Positions 1 through 7,233 of a stretch of DNA of 27,955 nucleotides are shown here, piece by piece. The notes beneath the pieces are model-generated. The model was not told where the DNA came from. It searched no databases and saw only the letters and a program-made list of their open reading frames with translations. Source of the stretch: Chloroflexi bacterium RBG_16_57_11 (GTDB lineage: Bacteria > Chloroflexota > Anaerolineae > Anaerolineales > UBA4823); NCBI GenBank assembly GCA_001795165.1, contig MGNS01000076.1, positions 17,746 to 45,700 on the forward strand, written 5' to 3'. A program made the position numbers and the translations under genes. How positions within the stretch are numbered: position 1 is the first letter of the stretch; each line of letters begins with the position of its first letter.

Positions 1-2
1 CG

Positions 3-647
3 TCCATTGCCACCACCTTCGACCACCCTGCGTACTTGGGACTATGCTGCGATATCGCCGACGAGGTCGCGGTTTGCCAGGCGATCCGTACTGTCGCCCG
101 GCGGTTTGGTGGGTTGGATATCCTGGCTTTGAACGCCGGTCTATTTCCAGGCGGCTGTAATATTGAGAAGCTGAGCCTGGCGGAATTCACCAGGGTGATC
201 AACGTAAATTTCATCGCCAACCTTGTGATTATGCGGGAATCTTTCCCGTTGCTCAAGCTTGCCCCGCGCTATGGGAGGGTGGTGATCATCGGCTCGAAGA
301 ATATGCGCGCCCCGGGACCGGGAGCGGCCGCATATTCCACGTCGAAGGCGGCCCTTTCGCAACTGGCGCGCGTGGCGGCGCTGGAGTGGGGCTGCGAGCG
401 AATACGAGTGAACATCATTCACCCGGATGCGGTCTTCGACACGGCCCTGTACACAGAGGATGTCCTGCGGGCGCGAGCGGCCCATTACGGGATGACGGTG
501 GAGCAGTATAAGAAGCGTAATTTGCTGAAAACTGAAATAAAAAGCCATGACGTTGCCGAGCTGGCCGCCGAGATGTGCGGTCCATTGTTCGAGCATATGA
601 CCGGTGGTCAGATCCAGTTGGATGGCGGGAATGATCGCACGATCTGA
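3..647 (+). CDS. Bifunctional aldolase/short-chain dehydrogenase, C-terminal SDR part (5' end outside window)
   Basis: The frame is open from the first bases of the window, so the start and the expected N-terminal class II aldolase domain are missing. What remains is an SDR fold: a LNAG motif, a strand ending in IIGSKN with the catalytic Ser, and the YSTSK active-site motif (Y-x3-K). The tail, with HPDAVFDTALYTEDVL, RAAHYGMTVEQYKKRN and a final GGQIQLDGGN, is what I know from the bifunctional aldolase/SDR family typified by rhamnulose-1-phosphate aldolase/lactaldehyde dehydrogenase fusions, rather than from stand-alone SDRs. It probably cleaves a phosphorylated ketose and oxidises or reduces the aldehyde product with NAD(H). 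A dhaK-dhaL pair follows 140 bp downstream, which points to a shared sugar or polyol pathway. The substrate cannot be read from this part. Confidence 0.8.
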   Translation, partial: SIATTFDHPAYLGLCCDIADEVAVCQAIRTVARRFGGLDILALNAGLFPGGCNIEKLSLAEFTRVINVNFIANLVIMRESFPLLKLAPRYGRVVIIGSKNMRAPGPGAAAYSTSKAALSQLARVAALEWGCERIRVNIIHPDAVFDTALYTEDVLRARAAHYGMTVEQYKKRNLLKTEIKSHDVAELAAEMCGPLFEHMTGGQIQLDGGNDRTI

Positions 648-673
648 TCTGGACATCGACCGACCCAACAATA

Positions 674-729
674 TCACAGATGTGAAATCAGATCACCACA
701 AAAGTGAGCACTGGCCTTCACAAATGTGA
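674..729 (+). promoter_or_regulatory. Twin palindromic operators upstream of dhaK
   Basis: Two near-identical palindromes, TCACAGATGTGA (674-685) and TCACAAATGTGA (718-729), lie 44 bp apart centre to centre, about four helical turns. A looser TCAC/GTGA pair sits between them at 693-707. The downstream copy overlaps the -35 element of the dhaK promoter. This arrangement suits a tetrameric SorC-type repressor such as the one encoded at 2531-3496. A CRP-like protein is an alternative because the half-site is TGTGA, but the CRP spacing (TGTGA-N6-TCACA) is not present. Confidence 0.65.
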
Positions 730-745
730 TTTCTGGTGTTAAGAT
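717..745 (+). promoter_or_regulatory. Putative sigma70-type promoter of dhaKL-regulator operon
   Basis: TTCACA (717-722), a 17-bp spacer and TAAGAT (740-745). The -35 box lies inside the second palindromic operator, so binding there would block RNA polymerase. Confidence 0.5.
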
Positions 746-787
746 TTAACAAAAAACATGCAGTGAAAAGAAAGGATGGAATTTCGC

Positions 788-1789
788 ATGGCCATGAAAA
801 AATTCATCAATAAAGCCGAAAACCTGGTTCCGGAGCTGATCGACGGATTCGTAAAAGCTAACCCCGAAATCGTAAAACAATCCGGCGAGCGGATCGTCTC
901 CCGGGTAATACCCAAGGAAGCCGGAAAGGTAGGCGTTGTGACGATGGGCGGCGCCGGACACGAGCCAGCATTAATCGGCTGGGTGGGCAAGGGATTAATG
1001 GACGTTGTCGCCCTGGGGGATATCTTCGCCGCTCCCGGTGCGCCACGCGTCATCGAAGCGCTCAAGCAGGCCGACTTCGGCGCTGGCGTGGTGCTGGTGG
1101 TCTTCAACCATGAGGGCGATGTGCTTTCATCCAACATGGTGATCCAGATGGCGGGACGCCAGGGTTTGAAGATGAAGCGCATCTTGAGCAGCGACGATAT
1201 CTCGAACGCGCCCCGAGACGACCAGGAAAACCGTCGCGGGCTGATTGGGACTCTGATGGTGCTGAAAGTGGTTGGCGCGGCTGCCGAAGCGGGTTATTCA
1301 TTCGAGGAAGTCCTACGAGTGGGCGAGAAAATGTCGCTCAGCACCGCCACCATCGCAGTTGCGGCTACTCCGGCGACACACCCTGCCACTGGCCATCCTT
1401 TCTTTTCTCTGCCGGATGACGAAATGGAAATCGGCATGGGGCAGCATGGCGAAGCCGGCGTTGGCCGGATGAAGCTAAAATCGGCCGATGAAACCGCAGA
1501 CATCATGCTGACGCAACTGCTCAAAGACCTGGATGTCAAGCCGGGCGATAAACTGGTAGCGACCATCAACGGCACCGGCGCGACCACATTGATGGAAATG
1601 TTCATCGTCTTCCGGCATTTAACGCAGATTCTGGAAGAGAAGGGTATCCAGCTGGTGGGCTCGCAAATTGGCGAGCTGTTAACCGTCCAGGAGCAGGGCG
1701 GTTTCCAGATGTCAATCGGCCGAGTGGATGACGAATTGGAGCGCTTGTTCAAGGCGCCCTGCAATGCCCCGTATTACAAGGTTTGCTAG
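788..1789 (+). CDS. dhaK: Dihydroxyacetone kinase subunit DhaK (divergent)
   Basis: DhaK binds a short ketose covalently through a histidine and presents it to DhaL for phosphorylation. The ATG at 788 is preferred: AAAGGA at 771-776 lies about 11 nt upstream, while an earlier ATG at 776 overlaps that site. The protein is then 333 residues, normal for DhaK. Visible landmarks are GGAGHEP (His58), NHEGD (Asp111), a RRGLIGTLMV helix and GQHGEAG with the hemiaminal-forming His220. Two substrate-side motifs differ from classical DhaK as I know it: GGGSGHEP is GGAGHEP here, and NYxGDxMNF is NHEGDVLSSN. The substrate may therefore be a tetrulose or another ketose instead of dihydroxyacetone. dhaL follows after 24 bp. 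No DhaM-like PTS donor is visible nearby. Confidence 0.9.
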   Translation: MAMKKFINKAENLVPELIDGFVKANPEIVKQSGERIVSRVIPKEAGKVGVVTMGGAGHEPALIGWVGKGLMDVVALGDIFAAPGAPRVIEALKQADFGAGVVLVVFNHEGDVLSSNMVIQMAGRQGLKMKRILSSDDISNAPRDDQENRRGLIGTLMVLKVVGAAAEAGYSFEEVLRVGEKMSLSTATIAVAATPATHPATGHPFFSLPDDEMEIGMGQHGEAGVGRMKLKSADETADIMLTQLLKDLDVKPGDKLVATINGTGATTLMEMFIVFRHLTQILEEKGIQLVGSQIGELLTVQEQGGFQMSIGRVDDELERLFKAPCNAPYYKVC

Positions 1790-1813
1790 AAACCCCGCGG
1801 GAGAGTGGACATT

Positions 1814-2458
1814 ATGCTGTCGCAGGTCGGTGCGGAAGAAATTAAACGGATGTTGGGTGGCGCGCTCGCCATCATTCGTGTGAAGAGCGACGAGCTTTGC
1901 TTGCTGGATGCGGCCATCGGCGATGGCGATCACGGCATCACGATGCTGCGGGCGATGGAAAAAATGGGCAAGGTCATCGAAGCGCACCCACATGCGGCGC
2001 TTTCTGACCTGTTGAGCGAGATCGCTTGGGCGTTGATGGATATCGATGGCGGTGCGACTGGTCCATTATACGGTTCGCTGTTTCTTGGCCTGTCTGAAGG
2101 TGTCACCGGATTGGACACCTTGGATGGCGATGCCTTTGCCCGCATGTTCGAGCAAGGAGTGGTCTCGATCGAGCAGCAAACTAAAGCGCGCCTCGGCGAT
2201 AAAACCTTGATGGATGCGCTCATCCCGGCTGTCGATGCCTTGCGTAGCTCGGCAGACCAGGGAAAGACCATCCCGGAGCTACTGGAAGCCGCCAGCCTGG
2301 CTGCCATGCAGGGCGCTGAGGCTACGCGTAATTTTTCAGCCCGGTACGGTCGTGCCAAATATCAGGGTGAGCGCACCCTCGGACATCCGGATCCCGGTTC
2401 CATCTCGATGGCTTATCTGTTTCAAGGCCTTCAGGATGGCTTAAATGCTGGCGGATAA
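1814..2458 (+). CDS. dhaL: Dihydroxyacetone kinase subunit DhaL (nucleotide-binding)
   Basis: DhaL carries the nucleotide and transfers its gamma-phosphate to the ketose held by DhaK. The ATG at 1814 fits a GGGAG Shine-Dalgarno at 1799-1803; an in-frame GTG at 1805 is too close to it. The product is 214 residues, typical of the subunit. DAAIGDGDHG gives the three Mg-binding aspartates (Asp32, Asp37, Asp39), and GGATGPLYGSLF matches the glycine-rich GGASGPLYGT loop. The tail RAKYQGERTLGHPDPGS is also characteristic. With no DhaM visible, nucleotide could be exchanged directly from ATP, as in ATP-dependent DHA kinases; that is inference. Confidence 0.93.
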   Translation: MLSQVGAEEIKRMLGGALAIIRVKSDELCLLDAAIGDGDHGITMLRAMEKMGKVIEAHPHAALSDLLSEIAWALMDIDGGATGPLYGSLFLGLSEGVTGLDTLDGDAFARMFEQGVVSIEQQTKARLGDKTLMDALIPAVDALRSSADQGKTIPELLEAASLAAMQGAEATRNFSARYGRAKYQGERTLGHPDPGSISMAYLFQGLQDGLNAGG

Positions 2459-2473
2459 ATCTCTATTAAAACA

Positions 2474-2499
2474 GGCCGGGGCTGTTCGCAGTCCCGGCC
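2474..2499 (+). other. Stem-loop between dhaL and the regulator gene
   Basis: GGCCGGG (2474-2480) and CCCGGCC (2493-2499) form a perfect 7-bp GC stem with a 12-nt loop. No T-run follows, so it is not a standard intrinsic terminator. It may protect or process the mRNA, or lower read-through into the regulator gene. Confidence 0.4.
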
Positions 2500-2530
2500 G
2501 TGATTGGCTGTTCAAGAGAGGATCGCGCTT

Positions 2531-3496
2531 ATGCCAGAATTTCAGAGCCGCCTAGAGCTGTTAGCGCGCGTTGCTTCGCTATACTACGATAAGAAGAAGA
2601 CCCAGCAAGAGATTGCTGATGAAATCGGTTTGACGCGCTCCGCCATTTCGCGCGTGTTATCCGAAGCCGAAAGCCGCGGCATCGTGGAGCATATCGTGCA
2701 TTATCCCTGGCGCACGTCAAGCGAGTTGGAAGAGTCACTGGCATCTCGTTTCAACCTGAAGCAAGTCCATGTCCTGATCCGGCAGAACAAAAACCATGAA
2801 GAGATGCTGCAAGGTTTGGGAGTGCTCGCGGCGGAATATTTCACCAGCGTACTGCCCGAGATAAAAACGGTCGGCATCACCTGGGGTACCGGGCTGTACC
2901 AGATGGTACTCGCCTTTCGGCCGCAGAGCCGCCCGGACATGGAAGTCGTCCAGCTGATCGGCGGCACCGGCACGGAGCGTGGCTCGTTCATCGGCCCTCT
3001 GCTGGCGCCAAACCTGGCCAATTGCCTGGGCTGCACCTGCCGGTTCCTGCACGCTCCCTTGCTGATGCAGAACGAGGTGGCAAAACAATTGCTTCTTCAG
3101 GACCGCATGATCCGCGACACCCTGGATCGGGCGGCGATGTGCGATGTCGGCTTGGTCGGTATTGGCAGCGTCCTACCAGAATTAAACAACGCCTACAAAC
3201 TGGGGTATTTGTCCCGGGAGGAGCTCGAGCAAGTCCGCGCTGACGGGATCGTAGGAGATGTAGCTGGCCTGCACTATAACATTGAGGGCCAGATTTTGAT
3301 GGACCACTGGCTGAACCAGCGGATTGTCGCCGTCTCGGCGGCTTCGCTAGCCAAGATCAAGGAAGTGATCGCCGTAGCAGGAGGCGCCAGCAAAGGCGAA
3401 ACAATCTTTGCAGCCCTGCGCGGCGGGCATGTGCACACGCTGATCACCGATGACCAGGCGGCCAGGCGCGTGCTCGAATTGGCTCAAACCTTCTAA
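2531..3496 (+). CDS. SorC-family sugar-binding transcriptional regulator
   Basis: Residues 24-50 form a helix-turn-helix (TQQEIADEIGLTRSAISRVL) followed by a large SorC/DeoR-type sugar-phosphate sensor domain with TVGITWGTGLYQMV, VVQLIGGTG and AGGASKGETIFAALRGG near the end. The ATG at 2531 has an AAGAGAGG site about 9 nt upstream and gives 321 residues, the usual SorC length; a TTG at 2504 is also in frame but has no better site. As the last gene of the dhaKL run it probably senses a phosphorylated pathway intermediate and represses through the palindromes at 674-729. Confidence 0.9.
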   Translation: MPEFQSRLELLARVASLYYDKKKTQQEIADEIGLTRSAISRVLSEAESRGIVEHIVHYPWRTSSELEESLASRFNLKQVHVLIRQNKNHEEMLQGLGVLAAEYFTSVLPEIKTVGITWGTGLYQMVLAFRPQSRPDMEVVQLIGGTGTERGSFIGPLLAPNLANCLGCTCRFLHAPLLMQNEVAKQLLLQDRMIRDTLDRAAMCDVGLVGIGSVLPELNNAYKLGYLSREELEQVRADGIVGDVAGLHYNIEGQILMDHWLNQRIVAVSAASLAKIKEVIAVAGGASKGETIFAALRGGHVHTLITDDQAARRVLELAQTF

Positions 3497-3499
3497 AAT

Positions 3500-3660
3500 T
3501 TACCCGGTATTCCTCAAACCCGCGGCGATGCCATTGATGGTCAAGACCATCAATTCGACGGCCGCGAGCCAATGCGCAACCGGCGGATTTCATCCAATGG
3601 CGTGACATCCTGCCAGAACTGCAAGAAATCCGGTGTGTTGTAAACCAGGTCCGTATCATA
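3500..3660 (-). pseudogene. ppc: Phosphoenolpyruvate carboxylase relic, internally deleted
   Basis: Two pieces of the PEP carboxylase C-terminal domain lie on the minus strand in different frames. Positions 3660-3556 encode DLVYNTPDFLQFW, then TPLDEIRRLRIGSRPS, which match the block around the active-site GSRP motif. Immediately after it, 3559-3500 encode VELMVLTINGIAAGLRNTG and a stop, the invariant C-terminus of the enzyme. In intact PEPC a long stretch, on the order of 150-250 residues, separates these blocks, so an internal deletion with a frame change has joined them. The catalytic enzyme is absent; this is a scar. It begins 4 bp after the stop of the regulator gene. Confidence 0.8.
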
Positions 3661-3670
3661 AAACACGATT

Positions 3671-3698
3671 CGAGGCAACCTGGGATCCGGTTGCCTCG
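3671..3698. terminator. Perfect 10-bp hairpin after the regulator gene
   Basis: CGAGGCAACC (3671-3680) and GGTTGCCTCG (3689-3698) pair perfectly around an 8-nt loop. The hairpin sits between the plus-strand regulator gene and the converging PhoX-like gene. Neither strand shows a long T-run (the minus strand has TTTT several bases later), so the terminator role is tentative. Confidence 0.45.
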
Positions 3699-3769
3699 AA
3701 ACATAATCACAAATATGGGTATTGAAAGGACCCTGAGATTAGATGATCGTCAGACGTCCGTCATACTGA

Positions 3770-5335
3770 TTACGAACCCGGAACGCGCAATAGGAGCAAT
3801 TGTCCCGCTTCACGCTTGAAAAGCAAGGTCCCCGTTACGCCGCCAGGACCTGTTACGCTGCGTAGCTCAGTATCCACAAAAATAGAGTGAGCCTGAATAT
3901 CCACCAGCCAGGCGCCTGGCCCGAAGACCGAAGACACGTCCACGACACCACTTGATTCCCACGCGCCAAGCCGCGCGGCGGGATCGGCGCTCTGGTCAAC
4001 TGCCGCGACCACGGTTAGTGCGCCAGTGGCGAAGTTATACATCCAAATCCGCGCAGTTGGCGCCCCCGGCGTGCCGGCATTGTAGCTGTTATGGCTACCC
4101 GGGTCTTCCTGGATCATCAGGCTGTTTTTACTTGCGCCAACATTATCCATATTGTGAGGTACGTTGAAATTGCCATATCCGCCTGCATCGGCATCAATGA
4201 GTACCGACAGGCTGTCTAGGACCATTGGATCACTGGCGTTGAAAACGGCTTTGAAGATGCGGCCATTGGGATATGGACCTTGTGTACCGCTGGATGCGCG
4301 GCGCAAGCGGCCGGTTGTTGGATCCGGAACTGCTCGAGGCTCGCCGGTATCGGCAAAGTACACAATTCGAGGATTATTCTTGTCGAAATCCAGGTCTTCA
4401 ATCCGAATGAACTGGAAGACATTGTTGGCATTCGACCAGTTTTCCAATGGGGTTTGATCGCCGATGGCAATATCCCGCGGTACAGGGATGAAATGACCGC
4501 TGATGCTCATTCCGGAGGTAAGATCACCGTAATCGTTGATGGCCGGGTTGTCTGAAACAAATGCATATAAGGCGCCCTGGTCCGCCAGCATGTCCGTGTC
4601 GGAATTCGCCAGATACATATAGAGTTGGGAGGAAGGCGCGCTGAAGGTGTCGTCACTCGTCAGGGCAACGATCTGGCTCCAGCCTCCGGGAACAATGATG
4701 GTATTTTCATGATTCATGCGCCCCATACCGGGGATCTCGTAGGTCTTACCATTGATGGCATCTAATGCGACCACCAGACCAGCCTGCCGTTGGTTGGCAG
4801 GATCGGCCGGCCAGGCTGGCGCAGGCGGCGGTGAGACAAAGTCGGTAGCCTCTTCGTTGGTAAATAAGATCGGGCGCTGGAATCCCACCGATTTATCAGC
4901 CAGGAAAGATGAACAGAAGCGCTGAAAATTTGCGGAGCCGGGCAGCGCAAATTCTCCCGAAAGCACCCCGGCTGAATTTTGGTGCAATTTCAACTGCGAA
5001 ACCTGGGCATTATCGAAATCCGACAGGCAGTTGGGACCTGTGCAGGTGGCAAGGTTCCCGGTGAAGGGGAATGGCACCAGAGAGGTTTCATGGTTCACGA
5101 AAACATCTACGGTGCCATTTCCGTTCGGTAATACCGCTAAACCATCCGGAAGCGTGTCGAAGCGGTAACCGTTGGGCAGCGTGTCGCCCACTGAAATGAT
5201 GGGAAGCACGGAGCTCCCCGGAGCAACCGCCGTCAACATGGCAGCTTGCGAGGTTAAAAAGCCCGGCTCACCCCCGGCGAAGGCCGTGGTTGTGAGCGCG
5301 AGCACGAGCAGAAATGCCAAGAGAATCTTTTTCAT
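3770..5335 (-). CDS. Secreted PhoX-like (DUF839) protein
   Basis: The ATG at 5335 has AAGGAGG about 10 nt upstream and opens a classical Sec signal peptide (Lys-Lys, then a hydrophobic run, with likely cleavage after AFA near residue 20). An ATG at 5389 would place the signal internally and is rejected. The remaining ~500 residues look like the PhoX/DUF839 beta-propeller family: NHETSL, a GWSQIVAL block, EDLDFDKNNPRIVYFADTGE, HNMDNVGASKNSLMIQEDPGS. PhoX enzymes are calcium/iron alkaline phosphatases, usually exported by Tat; this one lacks a twin-arginine signal. It may be a phosphatase or only a propeller with another ligand. It is a single-gene unit with its own promoter at 5525-5553. Confidence 0.65.
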   Translation of the reverse strand: MKKILLAFLLVLALTTTAFAGGEPGFLTSQAAMLTAVAPGSSVLPIISVGDTLPNGYRFDTLPDGLAVLPNGNGTVDVFVNHETSLVPFPFTGNLATCTGPNCLSDFDNAQVSQLKLHQNSAGVLSGEFALPGSANFQRFCSSFLADKSVGFQRPILFTNEEATDFVSPPPAPAWPADPANQRQAGLVVALDAINGKTYEIPGMGRMNHENTIIVPGGWSQIVALTSDDTFSAPSSQLYMYLANSDTDMLADQGALYAFVSDNPAINDYGDLTSGMSISGHFIPVPRDIAIGDQTPLENWSNANNVFQFIRIEDLDFDKNNPRIVYFADTGEPRAVPDPTTGRLRRASSGTQGPYPNGRIFKAVFNASDPMVLDSLSVLIDADAGGYGNFNVPHNMDNVGASKNSLMIQEDPGSHNSYNAGTPGAPTARIWMYNFATGALTVVAAVDQSADPAARLGAWESSGVVDVSSVFGPGAWLVDIQAHSIFVDTELRSVTGPGGVTGTLLFKREAGQLLLLRVPGS

Positions 5336-5524
5336 GGAATGGTTTCCTCCTTGAATGTGTACGAGAATGAATGAGTAATGCCTCAACACAACACAGGTAA
5401 GTTCATGACGACCACCCTTACGAGGGTCGAATTTTTTTGCCCTTCACCACCACCTTCCCTTGTGATCTCCAGCAAATCGCGTCTTTTGATTTTATAACAG
5501 CGCAAGCCTATTGGGATTTAGCGA

Positions 5525-5553
5525 ATTATAACATTCTGAATAAGAATAGTCAA
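5525..5553 (-). promoter_or_regulatory. Sigma70-type promoter of the PhoX-like gene
   Basis: On the minus strand, TTGACT (5553-5548), a 17-bp spacer and a perfect TATAAT (5530-5525). Transcription would start near 5518, leaving a leader of about 180 nt before the ATG. I recognise no known riboswitch in that leader. Confidence 0.75.
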
Positions 5554-5600
5554 CAATAGGACGAACGAACGACAGGTGATTTATCAATTTTACATTGCAA

Positions 5601-5624
5601 GAGCGACACCGGGTGGTGTCGCTC
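5601..5624 (-). terminator. Hairpin downstream of tRNA-His
   Basis: GAGCGACACC (5601-5610) and GGTGTCGCTC (5615-5624) form a perfect 10-bp stem with a 4-nt loop, about 30 bp beyond the 3' end of the tRNA on the minus strand. The minus-strand sequence after it begins TTGCAATGT, only moderately T-rich. It probably ends the hisS/tRNA-His transcript. Confidence 0.5.
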
Positions 5625-5652
5625 AACGATGTGGGATTACCTGGTTTTTTAG

Positions 5653-5726
5653 GGTGGGCGAAGGGGCACGATCCCTCAACCTAATGATCCACAGTCATTC
5701 GCTCTGCCAATTGAGCTACGCCCACC
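5653..5726 (-). tRNA. tRNA-His (GUG)
   Basis: The 74-nt minus-strand sequence folds as a cloverleaf. It has an extra 5' G (G-1) facing C73, the histidine identity element; acceptor GTGGGCG/CGCCCAC; D-stem GCTC/GAGC with a GG-containing loop; anticodon stem AATGA/TCATT around CTGTGGA, giving anticodon GTG; a 5-nt variable loop AGGTT; and T-stem GAGGG/CCCTT. CCA is not encoded (CT follows C73). The T-loop is ATCGTGC, not the usual TTCGANN: position 54 is A and 58 is T. The gene lies just downstream of hisS on the same strand. Confidence 0.93.
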
Positions 5727-5766
5727 ATAATGCGGGGTGAATTCTATCATAACCCCAGCGGGATGG

Positions 5767-5851
5767 GTAGGGGCGAAGCATCCGCGGGTTGATCGGGTGC
5801 ATCGCTTTGCATTGAACCTTCAAGCTAAGTCACGCGGCGGATGCTTCGCCC
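5767..5851. repeat. Palindromic repeat, family A, copy 1 (overlaps hisS 3' end)
   Basis: Left arm GTAGGGGCGAAGCATCCG (5767-5784) and right arm CGGATGCTTCGCCC (5838-5851) are inverted copies separated by about 53 bp. The right arm lies inside hisS and encodes its last residues before a TGA at 5832-5830. Related copies are at 17734 and 26301. Confidence 0.8.
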
Positions 5852-7116
5852 AAATGCGAGCGCAGCATCTCCACCAGCTCATCCTGGGGCAACAGCTGCT
5901 GCTCGCCTGTGCGCAGGTCTTTGAGCGCCGCAGCGCCCTGGGCCTGTTCGTCGGGGCCGAGCACCACTGCAAATCGCATGCCCATGCGGTCGCCGTACTT
6001 GAACTGGCGGGCCAGCCTGGTCGCTTCGGGATAGATGGCGGCGTTCACCCCTGCCTGGCGCAGCGCCGCGGCCAGCTTGAAAGCCGCAGCGACCGAGTTT
6101 TCATCAAATATCGTCACCAGCACCTTGGCCGGTGAGGCGCTCAGGTCGGGCGGCAGGCAGCCGAACTTCTTCAACACCAGGCTGATCACCAGGTCGCCCA
6201 TGGCGAAGCCGGTGGCGGGCAGCGGCTCGCCGCCCACGTCGGCGACCAGGTTATCGTAGCGCCCCCCGCCCAGGATGGCGCGGAACTCGCCGGCCCTATC
6301 CCAGGCTTCGAAAACGGTGCCGGTGTAATAATCCAGCCCGCGCACGATCTGGGGTGCGTAACGCACATACGTGCCCAGGCCCAGCGCGTCCAGGTAGGCG
6401 AAGAACTTTTGCATACCGTCCGCTTTCCGCCACAACCTGTTGTCCGCCAGGATCGCTTTCAGCCCAGCCAGCCACTCCGGGGTCAGCCCGACCTCAGCGC
6501 CGTAGGCCTCCCACTCAGCAGGGGGCATCTTGTCGCGCCGGTCAATCAGGCGAAAGACGTCATTGCGAAATTCAGCGGGAATACCCAGCGCCGTCAGCTC
6601 ATTTTCCATCAGCTCACGGTTATTAACCAGGATACTCACCTGGTCTGGCGACAGGCCGGCTGCGCGCAGGAAGGAGGCGGCGATTGCCACGATCTCGGCG
6701 TCGGCCTCGGGCGTGTCAACACCGATCAGGTCGATGTTCCACTGGAAGAACTCGCGCGTGCGGCCCTTCTGCGGGCGCTCGTAGCGCCAGAACGGCCCCC
6801 AAGACCACCAGCGCAGCGGGTACACCAGCTGCTTCTGGCGCTGGGTCACCAGGCGCGCCAGGCTGGGGGTCAGCTCAGGGCGCAGCGTGATCAGATCGCC
6901 GCCCCGGTCTGAAAAGACGAAGGATTGCTTATCGACCAGCTCCTCTCCGGATTTGGCGGCGTACAGTTCGATCGTCTCCAGGAAAGGGGCATCCCATTCC
7001 TGGTAGCCGAAGGATTCAGAGACTTTGCGGGCGGTGGCGTAGAGAAAATTGCGCACCGCCATCTCTTCGGGGTAGAAGTCACGAGTGCCTTTGACAGACT
7101 GGACAGCAGCTTTCAT
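5830..7116 (-). CDS. hisS: Histidyl-tRNA synthetase
   Basis: HisRS charges tRNA-His with histidine using ATP. The 428-residue protein is of normal length and shows the class II signatures: KGTRDFYPEE at the N-terminus, motif 2 around FWRYERPQKGRTREFFQWNI, the histidine-specific RGLDYYTGTVFEA and GGGRYDNL blocks, motif 3 in PATGFAMGDL, and a C-terminal anticodon-binding domain (KVLVTIFDENS, then FKYGDRMGMRFAVVLG). The ATG at 7116 starts the conserved core closely, so it is accepted. The extreme C-terminus (GEASAA) is encoded by a palindromic repeat arm, so the original end may have been replaced. Its cognate tRNA gene lies about 100 bp downstream on the same strand. Confidence 0.97.
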   Translation of the reverse strand: MKAAVQSVKGTRDFYPEEMAVRNFLYATARKVSESFGYQEWDAPFLETIELYAAKSGEELVDKQSFVFSDRGGDLITLRPELTPSLARLVTQRQKQLVYPLRWWSWGPFWRYERPQKGRTREFFQWNIDLIGVDTPEADAEIVAIAASFLRAAGLSPDQVSILVNNRELMENELTALGIPAEFRNDVFRLIDRRDKMPPAEWEAYGAEVGLTPEWLAGLKAILADNRLWRKADGMQKFFAYLDALGLGTYVRYAPQIVRGLDYYTGTVFEAWDRAGEFRAILGGGRYDNLVADVGGEPLPATGFAMGDLVISLVLKKFGCLPPDLSASPAKVLVTIFDENSVAAAFKLAAALRQAGVNAAIYPEATRLARQFKYGDRMGMRFAVVLGPDEQAQGAAALKDLRTGEQQLLPQDELVEMLRSHLGEASAA

Positions 7117-7233
7117 GTAGCGATCAGCTTTCAGTGGTTAGCAGTTTGTAATTCGCAATTTGAAAAGCGTGGGTAGTGAATTGGCTCAGAATGGATGGCA
7201 TTTTAGCACAGAACAGGATTAACCAGAAGCTTT

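Noticed and set aside
5336..5517. A long leader of the PhoX-like gene, considered as a riboswitch.
   Set aside because: I could not match it to any known class; only a weak ACCCT/AGGGT hairpin (5414-5427) is visible, without a clear aptamer core.
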